Counted from the first letter of the stretch, positions 1 through 8,878 are shown. The stretch: DNA of 48,554 bases from CAYWVR01 sp964461715 (GCA_964461715.1 CAYWVR010000027.1:1-48554), one strand, 5' to 3'. A program made the numbers and translations. Notes: generated from the letters alone by a model not told the origin.

Positions 1-8
1 GGTGTCAA

Positions 9-135
9 GAACCGCAAATCCACGGCCAGGCGCACCTGATCTCGCGCAATCCTTTTCCCTTCAAGCACTTACCGCCGTTGCGCGCGGAAAAAAGCGGTCC
101 ACCATGCTCCTTCCCTGGCCGGGAATCTGCGGTTC
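9..135. repeat. Imperfect 22-nt inverted repeat; candidate CRISPR repeat / tracrRNA anti-repeat pair
   Basis: Bases 9-30 (starting GAACCGCAAATCC) and the reverse complement of 114-135 (starting GAACCGCAGATTC) agree at 19 of 22 positions. The arms are 83 nt apart, in the 256-nt stretch just downstream of the Cas12-like gene and at the very edge of the window. Cas12 subtypes that use a tracrRNA commonly place it between the effector gene and the CRISPR array, with an anti-repeat partly complementary to the repeat; this arrangement fits. The array itself would lie to the left, outside the window, so the repeat identity is inference. A plain hairpin or degenerate terminal repeat is the alternative. 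Confidence 0.4.
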
Positions 136-192
136 CGCCTTCGTGCCCGGGATCCGCCCACAGGTCCATTGGTCCGCCGGGCTTGTTCCGGG

Positions 193-212
193 CAAACTGC
201 ACAAGCAGTTTG
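193..212. other. Perfect 8-bp hairpin downstream of the Cas12-like gene
   Basis: CAAACTGC (193-200), loop ACAA, GCAGTTTG (205-212). There is no T-tract on either side, so it is not an ordinary intrinsic terminator. It sits between the Cas12-like stop codon and the inverted repeat at 9-135 and could be a stem of the same noncoding RNA. The remainder of 1-256 shows no convincing gene. Confidence 0.45.
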
Positions 213-256
213 GCGACTCAAAGGCACTCCTATCCTATCGTCGCGCTGCCCCCGTG

Positions 257-2605
257 TCAAGAGGCCGACTCCGGCGGCGCGGGAAGCCGGACCTCGTCCA
301 GAAAGACGCGGGCCAGCACCCGGGCCGCGTTCACGTCGCCGTTCAGGCTTTCCTTGCAGTGCTCGCACTTGAAGCGCCCGCCACGCTTGTTCCTTTCCCA
401 GCGCGAGTGGTACTCCTGCACGTGGTTGCACGCCGAGCACACCTGCGACGACTTGAAATAGGGAAGCGTCACCACCCGCATGCCGCGCTCCACCGCCTTC
501 TCGGTCACCTTGCGGCGGACGCGGCCGTAGGCGAACATGGCCAGCCAGCGTTTCTTGTCCTCCTTCATCCGATCGTAGCCCGGCGCCCGGAACCCCCGGA
601 GGCTCTCGAAGGCGATGAGGTCGCAGCGGTGCTCCTCGGCCGCCGCCATCACGCGGGCCGCGTTCAGACGCACCCAGTCGCGGATCATCCAGGCCACGTG
701 CCGCTTGAGGCCGCGGAAATCCCCGTCCCGCGGCGGCGTCGGACCGCCGTCCGCCCCGCCGCGGACCTCCGCGACCCGGGCGGCGCCGTCGGCCAACCGC
801 GCAAGGTGGCGGCCCACGTGCTTCTTGCGGAGGCCCCGCACGTCCCCCTTCTTCGGGTCCTTGGACAGGAGCTTCCCCAGCTTCAGGATGCTCAGCGGGA
901 TGTCGGCCCGATGGGCATTTCCCTCGTACACGCTGGCACAGGCCCCCTTCTCCCCGAGGTCCACCGCCAGCAGGCGCAAAGGACCGGCCGGCCCCGGGTC
1001 AAAGGACTCCAGCAGGCGCCGTCGCGCGGCGTCCAGGAAGTCCTGGTCTTGCGCGCGGCGCGGAAAGCGGCGGCTCCGAAGCTCGTCGAGTTCGTCCTGG
1101 GTGCAGTCGAAGCGGGACGGGCGGTGCGCCACGTCAAAGCGGAACCCCGCCCTGGCGCGCGTTCCCACGAAGTGGACGTGAACGCTCGTAACCTTCACCT
1201 CGCGCTTCGACGGACGGTAGCCCCGCGGCCAAGGCGTAAAGCCGAACTCCAGCCACTGGCCGCGCGGCATGTCGTCCAGGCGGAGGCGAAGGACCGAGCG
1301 CTCGAAGTCGATCTCGTGAAAGCCCGAGCCGAAGATCTTGGGCATGGGCAACGTGCGGCTGGACGGGTAGCGGAACGAAGGCTTGCGGGGCCCGGCCAGG
1401 TAGGACCGGCGCCACTCGCGGTACTCGGGTTCGAGCGCGCGGTCCCCCTCCTCCATCGCATCCACGGCCGCCTTGTACTCGCGGCAGAGCTCGGTGTGCG
1501 GGTTCCACTCGCACCTCGATCGTTCGAACGTCCCGCCGATCTTGAGGCAGTGGGGCAGCCGCCCGCTCTGGATACAGGTCATCTCGTTGAGGTTCATGAA
1601 GGCGAGGTACGCCTTCCACGCGTCCTCGAACCAGTTCTTGCATTGGGGGACGTCGCCGTAGAGGCGCCGAAGGGCATTGCGTCGGCTTGGTCTTTCGCCC
1701 TGCGTGCGGAAGCGCAGGTACTTCTCGGCGTTNNNNNNNNNNNNNNNNNNNNNNNNNNNNNNNNNNNNNNNNNNNNNNNNNNNNNNNNNNNNNNNNNNNN
1801 NNNNNNNNNNNNNNNNNNNNNNNNNNNNNNNNAGGAACCTGGTGTAGGCCCAGCAAAGCGGCCCGTGGCCCTTCTCGCCCGCGTAGACGCAGTTGTCTCT
1901 TCCCTTGGCCAGACGAGGGTAACCACAGAGCCGCGGGTTCGGGCGTCGCAGACCGGCCGCGCCATCCCGCTCCGGGTCCTTCAAGCGCTTGAAGACGTCG
2001 GTGAAACGGTCGCGCACCTCCGGCGTCAGATTCGGGTGGGCGGCCTCCCAGGCGGACTTCTCCTTGTGCCATTCTTCATGCTGGCGGACCCAGTTCTCGG
2101 CGCCGCGCTGGAAGCGCGCCACGGTCCATTCGGCCGCGGCCTTGAGGAGCACGAGGCGGTGGGCGGGCTCGAGGCGGCCAAGGCGCTCCAACAACCGGCG
2201 GGCGGTCGGCGTCGGGGGAAGCGCGGCCGCGCGGTCCATGTCTGCGCGGAGCGCTACGGGGAGCGGTCGGCCCGCCAGGTCCGCCACGCAGCGCCGGCCG
2301 GTCACGTGCTCAAACACCGCAAGCCGCCAGTCGTCGCGCTCCGCCTCGTCAACCTGCGCGCCATCCAGAACGGGATCAAGGAAGAAGTCGCCGACGGCGC
2401 CGAAGGCCTCCGGGTTCGCCGCGTTGCCGAAGGCGCGACGAAGGCCCATCAGCCACTGGCAGATCTCGGACACGTCCACGTTGAACTGCTCGAAATGGCG
2501 GCGGAGGCGAGAGACCTTTTGCCGGAAAGCCGCGCGGTCTTCTCCCGGCAACCGGCACAACCGGCGCACCAGCGTCCGCGCTTCGCAATAACGCGACTTG
2601 GACAT
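257..2605 (-). CDS. Cas12-like (type V) RuvC nuclease, interrupted by assembly gap
   Basis: About 782 residues as assembled, but the 100-N gap (roughly residues 258-291) makes the true length unknown; both flanks read in one frame. The C-terminal half is a split RuvC nuclease. RuvC-I reads AVDLGEKGA with Asp549, RuvC-II reads LIAFESLRG with Glu667, and RuvC-III reads GDVNAA with Asp757. A Cys4 zinc finger (Cys723, 726, 747, 750) lies between II and III. The protein ends 25 residues after Asp757. TnpB shares this core but is about 400 residues; the long N-terminal half argues for a Cas12 effector, the compact size resembling groups such as Cas12g. Subtype cannot be assigned here. The ATG at 2605 is preferred over an upstream TTG because AGGA precedes it and a promoter ends just above. 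No adaptation genes are visible. Confidence 0.75.
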   Translation of the reverse strand: MSKSRYCEARTLVRRLCRLPGEDRAAFRQKVSRLRRHFEQFNVDVSEICQWLMGLRRAFGNAANPEAFGAVGDFFLDPVLDGAQVDEAERDDWRLAVFEHVTGRRCVADLAGRPLPVALRADMDRAAALPPTPTARRLLERLGRLEPAHRLVLLKAAAEWTVARFQRGAENWVRQHEEWHKEKSAWEAAHPNLTPEVRDRFTDVFKRLKDPERDGAAGLRRPNPRLCGYPRLAKGRDNCVYAGEKGHGPLCWAYTRFXXXXXXXXXXXXXXXXXXXXXXXXXXXXXXXXXXNAEKYLRFRTQGERPSRRNALRRLYGDVPQCKNWFEDAWKAYLAFMNLNEMTCIQSGRLPHCLKIGGTFERSRCEWNPHTELCREYKAAVDAMEEGDRALEPEYREWRRSYLAGPRKPSFRYPSSRTLPMPKIFGSGFHEIDFERSVLRLRLDDMPRGQWLEFGFTPWPRGYRPSKREVKVTSVHVHFVGTRARAGFRFDVAHRPSRFDCTQDELDELRSRRFPRRAQDQDFLDAARRRLLESFDPGPAGPLRLLAVDLGEKGACASVYEGNAHRADIPLSILKLGKLLSKDPKKGDVRGLRKKHVGRHLARLADGAARVAEVRGGADGGPTPPRDGDFRGLKRHVAWMIRDWVRLNAARVMAAAEEHRCDLIAFESLRGFRAPGYDRMKEDKKRWLAMFAYGRVRRKVTEKAVERGMRVVTLPYFKSSQVCSACNHVQEYHSRWERNKRGGRFKCEHCKESLNGDVNAARVLARVFLDEVRLPAPPESAS
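1733..1832. other. Assembly gap of 100 N
   Basis: Exactly 100 N, the conventional scaffold placeholder for a gap of unknown size. It falls inside the N-terminal half of the Cas12-like gene, so residue numbers downstream of it are nominal. Confidence 0.98.
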
Positions 2606-2643
2606 GACGTGATCCGTTCCTGCGGCCTGGCCACAGGGGCGCC

Positions 2644-2672
2644 ATCCTACACCCACAAGGCAGGCGTGTCCA
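2644..2672 (-). promoter_or_regulatory. Sigma70-type promoter for the Cas12-like gene
   Basis: On the minus strand TGGACA (2672-2667), a 17-nt spacer and TAGGAT (2649-2644) precede the chosen ATG by about 39 nt. The -35 sits inside a 6-bp inverted repeat, GGCGTG..CACGCC (2663-2676), a possible operator. The separate promoter suggests the gene is not simply read through from lon. Confidence 0.45.
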
Positions 2673-2689
2673 CGCCAAAAACCGCACGA

Positions 2690-2712
2690 GAAAAGGGAAC
2701 CGGCGGCCCGGT
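2690..2712 (-). terminator. Possible weak intrinsic terminator after lon
   Basis: On the minus strand ACCGG-GCCG-CCGGT (2712-2699) is followed by TCCCTTTTCT. The stem is only 5 bp, so this is tentative. It lies between the lon stop and the promoter of the Cas12-like gene. Confidence 0.25.
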
Positions 2713-2715
2713 CGC

Positions 2716-2819
2716 GGAAATCACCCCCGGAATGGTTTTCGCAGGCGAAAAGGCGGGAGTGGCGCCAGCGTCAGGGACCAAAACGGGCGGCAGGAAATCA
2801 TTCCGGGTATGATTTTCGC
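2716..2819. repeat. Two 27-nt imperfect direct repeats at the 3' end of lon
   Basis: 2716-2742 and 2793-2819 share the frame GGAAATCA..CC.GG.ATG.TTTTCGC (about 22 of 27 identical), with starts 77 nt apart. The second copy covers the last codons and stop of lon; the first lies free in the gap before the Cas12-like gene. The first copy also forms a 7-bp palindrome with downstream bases (TTTTCGC AG GCGAAAA, 2736-2751). It could be a duplicated gene end, a footprint of an insertion, or two units of a short repeat. Confidence 0.6.
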
Positions 2820-5182
2820 GGGGGGCGGTGGCGGAACTGGGGGCGGAGGTGCGGGACGACCTCGCGGAGACATTCCTCGACGCGGTCGACGAACACGAGA
2901 TCGACCTCGCGGCGGACCTCCTCGGGAATCTTCTCAAGGTCATCGGCGTTGCCGCGCGGGAGGAAGACGCGGCGGATACCCTCGCGATGGGCGGCGAGGA
3001 CCTTCTCCTTGATGCCGCCGACGGGCAGGACGCGGCCCTGGAGGGTGACCTCGCCGGTGATGCCGACATCGCGGCGGGCATTTTGGCCGGAGAGGGCCGA
3101 GGCGAGGGCGCAGACCACCGGCAGCCCCGCGCTCGGGCCGTCCTTCGGCGTCGCCCCCTCGGGCACGTGGATGTGAAGGTCCACGGTGTGCCGCGCGGGG
3201 ATCACGCCCGGCCGCACGCACCTGGAGCGGACCCACGAAAGGGCTGTCTTGACGGATTCCTGCATGACGTCGCCGAGCTGTCCGGTGAGGGTCAGCTCGC
3301 CCTTGCCGGGCATGCAGGAGACCTCGATGGCCATGCTGCGTCCGCCGAACTCGGTCCAGGCGAGGCTGGTGACGGCGCCGACGCCCTCACGGGGGCCGGG
3401 CGACTCGCGGCGATAGGGGGCGGGGCCGAGGAATGCCCGGACGGTCTCGGCCGAGAGCATCTCGCCGTCGGGGAGCGGGGCCTGGCCGGCGGCGACGCGG
3501 GCAGCGGCCTTGCGGACGATACGGGCCAGGCGCTTGCGCAAGTTCCGCACGCCGGCCTCGCGGGTGTAGCCCTCGATGACGTGCTTGAGGACGTCGCGGG
3601 GGACCCGGACCGCCCCCTGCGGCAGGCCGTGCGACGCAAGCTCCTCGCCCAGCAGGTGCCGCTCGGCGATGCGGCACTTCTCTTCGAGCGTGTAGCCGGA
3701 GACGTCGATGACCTCCAGCCGGTCGAGGAGCACGGGCGGGATGTTCGCCGCCACGTTGGCCGTGCACACGAACAGGACCTCCGACAGGTCCCACTCCACC
3801 TCCAGGTAATGGTCACTGAAGGAGAAGTTCTCGTCGGGGTCAAGGACCTCCAGGAGGGCCGAGGCGGGGTCTCCGTGGGAATCGCGGGCCATCTTGTCGA
3901 TCTCGTCGAGGAGGAAGACGGGGTTGCGGACACCGGCCTTTCGGATGGACTGGACGAGGCGGCCGGGCATGGCGCCGACGTAGGTGCGGCGGTGGCCGCG
4001 GACCTCGGCTTCGTCGCGGACGCCGCCGAGGCTCTTTCGGACGAAGCGGCGACCGATGGCCCGGGCGACGCTGCGCGCGAGGCTTGTTTTCCCGACGCCG
4101 GGCGGGCCGACGAGGCAGAGGATCGGCTCGCGCAGCGAGCGGGAGAGCTTGCGGACGGCCAGGTATTCGAGAATCCGCTCCTTGGGCTCCTCGAGGCCCG
4201 TGTGGTCCTCGTCGAGCATGCGGCGGACGTGGATGAGGTCCAGGTTGTCCTCGGTGCGAGCCTGCCAGGGCATGTGGATGAGCCAGTCGAGGTACTCGGT
4301 AACGACGACCGACTGGGGCGTCGGGGGCGTCATGTGCCCGAGGCGGGCGTGCTCGCGGAGGGCGATCTTCCGGACGTCCTCGGGCATCCCGGCGCCGAGG
4401 ATGCGCTCGCGCAGCTCCGCCACCCCGCCCGCGGGGTCGTCCGTGTGGCCCAGCTCCTCCTCGATGGCCTTGAGCTGCTCCTTGAGGAAGTATTCTTTCT
4501 GGCTCTTGGCGAGGCGTGTGCGGACGCGGCGTCCGATTTTCTGTTGGAGCTCGAGGAGGCTGACCTCGTTCTCCAGGAGCTCCGCGAGCGTTTCGAGCCG
4601 TTCCCGCGGGTCGATCATCTCCAGCAGCCGCTGCTTGTCGGAGAAGGGGATGGCCGTGTACGCCGCGACGGTGTCGGCCAGGGCCGGGCCGTCGTCGATC
4701 TCGGCGGCGAGGCGGCCGACGCTCTCGGGGAGGTTCGGATTGAGCTCCAGGTAGGCGAAGAAGCGGCCCCGGACGGTGCGGGCGAGGGCCTCCGCATCGG
4801 GGCCTTCCAGAGGCGGCTCGACGACCGGCTCGACCTCGCTCCAGAGGCACGCGCCGCCCGGCTCGATGCCGCCGATGTGAGCCCGACCGAGGGCCTCGAC
4901 GACGACCTTGTACGTGGCGCCCTCGCTCCGGGTGCACTGGAGGACGCGGGCGACGGCGCCCATCCCGTAGAGGTCGTCGGGGGTCGGGTCGAGGGTCGCG
5001 GGGTCGCGCTGGGCGACGAGCATGAGCCGCCCGTCGCCTTCGAGGGCCGCATGGGCCGCCGCCACGCTCCGCTCGCGCCCCGCCTGGAGCGGGACGACGA
5101 GGCCCGGAAAGACGACGAGCCCGCGAAGCGGCATGAGCGGCAGGCGCTCGACGGCCCCCCCGGGTTGAGCGTCCCTCGACAT
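2798..5182 (-). CDS. lon: ATP-dependent protease Lon (LonA type)
   Basis: 794 residues, the usual LonA size. Order: N-terminal LON substrate-binding domain (about 1-205, starting LPLMPLRGLVVFPG), helical segment, AAA+ module with Walker A GPPGVGKTS near 360 and Walker B VFLLDEIDKM, then the serine protease domain with DGPSAG (Ser684) and GGIKEK (Lys725) forming the catalytic dyad. It degrades misfolded and regulatory proteins in the cytoplasm as a hexamer. The ATG lies 29 nt after the smc stop, so the two are probably cotranscribed. The stop codon lies within one copy of a 27-nt direct repeat. No key residue is missing. Confidence 0.97.
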   Translation of the reverse strand: MSRDAQPGGAVERLPLMPLRGLVVFPGLVVPLQAGRERSVAAAHAALEGDGRLMLVAQRDPATLDPTPDDLYGMGAVARVLQCTRSEGATYKVVVEALGRAHIGGIEPGGACLWSEVEPVVEPPLEGPDAEALARTVRGRFFAYLELNPNLPESVGRLAAEIDDGPALADTVAAYTAIPFSDKQRLLEMIDPRERLETLAELLENEVSLLELQQKIGRRVRTRLAKSQKEYFLKEQLKAIEEELGHTDDPAGGVAELRERILGAGMPEDVRKIALREHARLGHMTPPTPQSVVVTEYLDWLIHMPWQARTEDNLDLIHVRRMLDEDHTGLEEPKERILEYLAVRKLSRSLREPILCLVGPPGVGKTSLARSVARAIGRRFVRKSLGGVRDEAEVRGHRRTYVGAMPGRLVQSIRKAGVRNPVFLLDEIDKMARDSHGDPASALLEVLDPDENFSFSDHYLEVEWDLSEVLFVCTANVAANIPPVLLDRLEVIDVSGYTLEEKCRIAERHLLGEELASHGLPQGAVRVPRDVLKHVIEGYTREAGVRNLRKRLARIVRKAAARVAAGQAPLPDGEMLSAETVRAFLGPAPYRRESPGPREGVGAVTSLAWTEFGGRSMAIEVSCMPGKGELTLTGQLGDVMQESVKTALSWVRSRCVRPGVIPARHTVDLHIHVPEGATPKDGPSAGLPVVCALASALSGQNARRDVGITGEVTLQGRVLPVGGIKEKVLAAHREGIRRVFLPRGNADDLEKIPEEVRREVDLVFVDRVEECLREVVPHLRPQFRHRPPRKSYPE

Positions 5183-5211
5183 CGGGTCCTCGGTGACTGA
5201 TTACGCGGCGG

Positions 5212-8200
5212 TCATTCGGCCGGCACCGCTTCGGCCGGGGGCGACTCGGCCGGCGGCGAGGTCTCCCGGGGCTCGGCGTCCTCGGCGAGGAGCCCTTCTT
5301 CGTGCAGGTCCGCGAACTTGACGCTGACCTTGCGCGAGACGCCCGGTTCCTGCATCGTCACGCCGTAGAGCACGTCGGCCATGCTCATCGTGCGCTTGTT
5401 GTGCGAGATGATGATGAACTGCGACTGGGCCAGGAACTCCCGCACGAGGGCCGTGAACCGGTCGATGTTCGACTCGTCCAGGGCCGCGTCCACCTCGTCC
5501 AGGATACAGAACGGGCTCGGGCGGGCCCGGAAGATCGAAAGCAACAGGGCCACGGCGGTCATCGTCTTCTCGCCGCCCGAGAGGAGGCTGATCCGCTGGA
5601 GCTGCTTGCCGGGCGGGCGGGCCACGATCTCGATGCCCGACTCCAGCACGTCCTCGGTGCTCTCGAGGAACACGTCCGCCTTGCCACCCCCGAAGAGCTT
5701 GCGGAAAAGTTCCTGGAAGTGCCCGCGGACGGCCTCGAAGGTGGCCAGGAACCGCTCGCGGCTCTCGCGGTTGATCCGCTCGATGAGCTCGGCCAGGACC
5801 CCCTGGGCCGCCAGGAGATCGGCGTGCTGCTTCTCGAGGAAGGCCGTGCGGGCCTCCAGCTCCTCCTGCTCGCGGATGGCATCGAGGTTCACCGAGCCGA
5901 GGCGATCGAGCTTGGCGGAGAGGTCGCGAATCTCCTCGGCCACGGCGTCCCAGTCGACGTCCTCGGGACGCCACTCGGCGTAGCGGGCGGGCAGGTCGAG
6001 GTCGAAGTCGTCGCGGACCCGCTGGACGAGGTCGTCGCGCTTGGTCTGGAGCTCGCGTCCCTCGAGCTCGAGGGCGTGAATCTGGCCCCGGAGGGTCTCG
6101 ACCTCGCCCTCGACGGAGCGGACCTCCCGGGCGAGGTCGGCCTCGGCGGCGCGCTTCTCGGCCCGGACCTCGGCGACACGGCGGACTTCGGCCTCGGCGG
6201 ATTCCTTGCGGAGGAAGAGGTCGGCCAGCTCCGACTGCAGCCGGAGCATCGTCCGCTCGCTCTCGCGGATGCGCCGGCGGCACTCGGCCAGATCGCGGCA
6301 AGCCTGATCGATACCCTCGCGGGCGGCCCGGCAATCGCGCTCGCCGGCGGCGACCTGATCGCCGAGGGCGGCGTGCTTCTCGCGGAGTTGGGCGAGGGCC
6401 ACCCGGTCCTCGGTCCGCTCCTCCTCCAGGGCCGCCCGGGCCGAGGTCAGCGACGCCTGCTCGGCCTCCAGGGCATCGATGGCCTTCTGGCCCTCGCGGG
6501 CGCGGGCCTGGAGGTTCTCGATCTCGGAGGCCAGGGCCTCGCGCTCGCGGTCGACCTCGTCGCGGCGGTCGGCCAAGTCCGAAAGCTCGCTCGCAAGAAG
6601 CGGCGGCTCGGCCTGAAGCTCCGCGCGGGTCTCGGCGAGGCGGCGTTGGCGGCCCTCCACCTCGACCTTGGCCATCGAGGCCTCGTAAATCTCCTGGCGA
6701 AGCTGCTGCTGCTCGGTGTCGAGAGCGGCGAGGTCGGCCATGGCGGCCCGGCGGTCCGAGTCGAGCGAGGCGATCTCGGCCCCGAGGGCCGCCCGTTCCT
6801 CGACGATGCCGCGCAGCTCCGAGCGGCGGGAGATGAGGCTCGTCTCCGCGCCGGGCGGGCCGACGGCGATGCTGCCGTCCGCCTCCAGGACGTACCCCTC
6901 GGGCGTCACGAAACGATAGCCCCGGAGCGGCCCGGCCGCCGGCCCGAGCGCCCCTTCCAGCGTCCGCACCACGACCGTCCGCGCCAGCAGGTGCGCCACC
7001 GCCGGCCGCACGGCGTCCGGCACGCGGACGCGGTCCATCGCCCAGCCGAGGGCGTCGGGATACGGGGAGAGGTCGCGACCGTTTCCGACGGGCTCGAGGG
7101 CGTCGAGCGCGAGGAACCGGACCTGGCCGGTCAGCCGGCCCTCCAGGCGGCGCGCGAGGGCCAGCACGTCGGCCTGGCGATCCGCGACGAGGAGCTTCTC
7201 GGCCGGGCCGAGGGCGGACTCGATGACGACGGCGTGTTCGACGTCGACCTCGATGAGCTCGGCGACCATGCCCCGCCAGCCGTCGCTCCGGCCGCTCTCG
7301 CGGATGGCCTCGGTGGCCATGCGGACGGCGGCGGGGATGCCCTCGCCGCGGGCCTGGAGGTCCTCGAGCAGCTCGCGTCGGGAATCGAGGGCGCTGGCCC
7401 GTTCCTTGGCCCGGGCCAGCCGCTCGCCCAGCTCCTCGACCTCCCGCTGCCGACCCTCGGCCGCGTGACGCTTCGCCTCCAGGCGGCCGCGCCGCTCGGC
7501 GAGGGCGGCATCGAGGGCGGCATGATCGACCCAGAGGTCGGCCTCGGCGCGGCCGAGACGGTCGAGGTGGGCGGCGATCTCGCCCCGGCGGGCGACGAGG
7601 CGCTCCGCTTGGTTGCGGAGGTTCTCGAGCTGCATATCGAGATGGGCGAGGCGGCTGGACGTCCGGCTCCGCGCCTGGGCAAGGTCCAGGAGATCGGTCT
7701 TGGCGGCGTCGATGCGCGCGACGAAATCGCGAACGCGGTCGGCGACCTCGCGGAGGCGCGTCTCGACGGACTCGACCGCGGTTTCCCGCGCGCGGGTCCG
7801 GGCGGCGACGGCGTCGATCTCGGCGCGGCGGGCGGCGGCGTCGGCCTCCGCCTGGCGGAGGGTGGCGGTGAGGCGGCCGATGGTCTGGCGGTCGCGGTCG
7901 ACGACCCGGGCCAGCTCGCCGGCGCGGGTCCGATGGAAGCCGATCTCGCTGTCGCGGGTGGCGAGGTCCGCGCGAATCTCGCCGAGGCAGGCGTCGGCCT
8001 TGCGAACCGCCTCCTCGAGGTCCATCCGCGCCCCCTCGAGCGTTGCGCGGCGGGCTTCGAGGTCCGCGAGGGCCGCCGTGCGGCCGGCCCGCTCGTCCTC
8101 GAGGGCGGCGATGCGGCGGGCGTGCTCTTCGAGGCGGGTCCGCTGCTCGTGGTACTGATTGAGGGCGTAGGAGACGCGGAGGTCCTTCAGGCGGTCGGAG

Positions 8201-8853
8201 TAGGCGACGTAGCTGCGGGCCCGGCCGGCCTGGACCTTGACGGAGCGGAGCCGCCGCTGGACCTCTTCGAGGAGGTCGCCGAGGCGCAAGAGGTTCTGCT
8301 CGGTGCGGGCGAGCTTGCGCTCCGCCTCGCGGCGCTTGGCCTTGTACTTGGAGATGCCGGCGGCTTCCTCGAAGATGATGCGGCGCTCCGACGGGTTGGA
8401 CTGGAGGAGAACGTCGACCTTGCCCTGCTCGATGAGGCTGTAGGCGTCGAGGCCGACGCCCGTGTCCATGAACAGCTCGCGGATGTCGCGGAGGCGGCAG
8501 GGGCGGCGGTTGAGGAGGTACTCGCTCTCGCCGCTGCGGTAGAGGCGGCGGGTGACCTCGACCTCGGCGACGTCGATCGGCAGCAGGCCCCGCGTGTTAT
8601 CAAAGGTGAGGGTGGCTTCGGCGAAGCCGAGGCTGCGGCGGCTCTCGCTGCCGGCGAAGATGACGTCGGCCATCTCCCGGCCGCGGAGGCTCTTGGCGCT
8701 CTGCTCGCCGAGGACCCACTTGACGGCGTCGACGACGTTCGACTTGCCGCACCCGTTGGGCCCGACGATGACCGTGACGCCGGAATCGAACTCGAAGCGC
8801 GTCCGGTCGGCGAAGGACTTGAACCCGAAGACTTCGAGCTTCTTGAGTTCCAC
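5212..8853 (-). CDS. smc: Chromosome segregation ATPase SMC
   Basis: 1213 residues, a typical SMC length. N-terminal Walker A GPNGCGKSNVVDAVKW (near residue 32), long coiled coil, hinge domain around 510-680, second coiled coil, then the ABC signature LLSGGEKTMTA and Walker B FCILDEVDAALD near the C-terminus, ending in a short acidic Pro-rich tail. The protein dimerises through the hinge and organises and segregates the nucleoid with ScpA/ScpB, which are not in the window. Start is GTG (GTG GAA CTC AAG), with GAGGAG about 12 nt upstream. It sits between flgI and lon on the same strand. Confidence 0.97.
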   Translation of the reverse strand: MELKKLEVFGFKSFADRTRFEFDSGVTVIVGPNGCGKSNVVDAVKWVLGEQSAKSLRGREMADVIFAGSESRRSLGFAEATLTFDNTRGLLPIDVAEVEVTRRLYRSGESEYLLNRRPCRLRDIRELFMDTGVGLDAYSLIEQGKVDVLLQSNPSERRIIFEEAAGISKYKAKRREAERKLARTEQNLLRLGDLLEEVQRRLRSVKVQAGRARSYVAYSDRLKDLRVSYALNQYHEQRTRLEEHARRIAALEDERAGRTAALADLEARRATLEGARMDLEEAVRKADACLGEIRADLATRDSEIGFHRTRAGELARVVDRDRQTIGRLTATLRQAEADAAARRAEIDAVAARTRARETAVESVETRLREVADRVRDFVARIDAAKTDLLDLAQARSRTSSRLAHLDMQLENLRNQAERLVARRGEIAAHLDRLGRAEADLWVDHAALDAALAERRGRLEAKRHAAEGRQREVEELGERLARAKERASALDSRRELLEDLQARGEGIPAAVRMATEAIRESGRSDGWRGMVAELIEVDVEHAVVIESALGPAEKLLVADRQADVLALARRLEGRLTGQVRFLALDALEPVGNGRDLSPYPDALGWAMDRVRVPDAVRPAVAHLLARTVVVRTLEGALGPAAGPLRGYRFVTPEGYVLEADGSIAVGPPGAETSLISRRSELRGIVEERAALGAEIASLDSDRRAAMADLAALDTEQQQLRQEIYEASMAKVEVEGRQRRLAETRAELQAEPPLLASELSDLADRRDEVDREREALASEIENLQARAREGQKAIDALEAEQASLTSARAALEEERTEDRVALAQLREKHAALGDQVAAGERDCRAAREGIDQACRDLAECRRRIRESERTMLRLQSELADLFLRKESAEAEVRRVAEVRAEKRAAEADLAREVRSVEGEVETLRGQIHALELEGRELQTKRDDLVQRVRDDFDLDLPARYAEWRPEDVDWDAVAEEIRDLSAKLDRLGSVNLDAIREQEELEARTAFLEKQHADLLAAQGVLAELIERINRESRERFLATFEAVRGHFQELFRKLFGGGKADVFLESTEDVLESGIEIVARPPGKQLQRISLLSGGEKTMTAVALLLSIFRARPSPFCILDEVDAALDESNIDRFTALVREFLAQSQFIIISHNKRTMSMADVLYGVTMQEPGVSRKVSVKFADLHEEGLLAEDAEPRETSPPAESPPAEAVPAE

Positions 8854-8878
8854 GTGTTGCGGCGCTCCTCGGTCGCGC

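Noticed and set aside
2..2812. A 936-codon plus-strand open frame antisense to the Cas12-like gene
   Set aside because: It is the high-GC shadow of the minus-strand gene; its translation is Arg/Pro/Ala-rich without motifs, and it reads through the N gap by chance.
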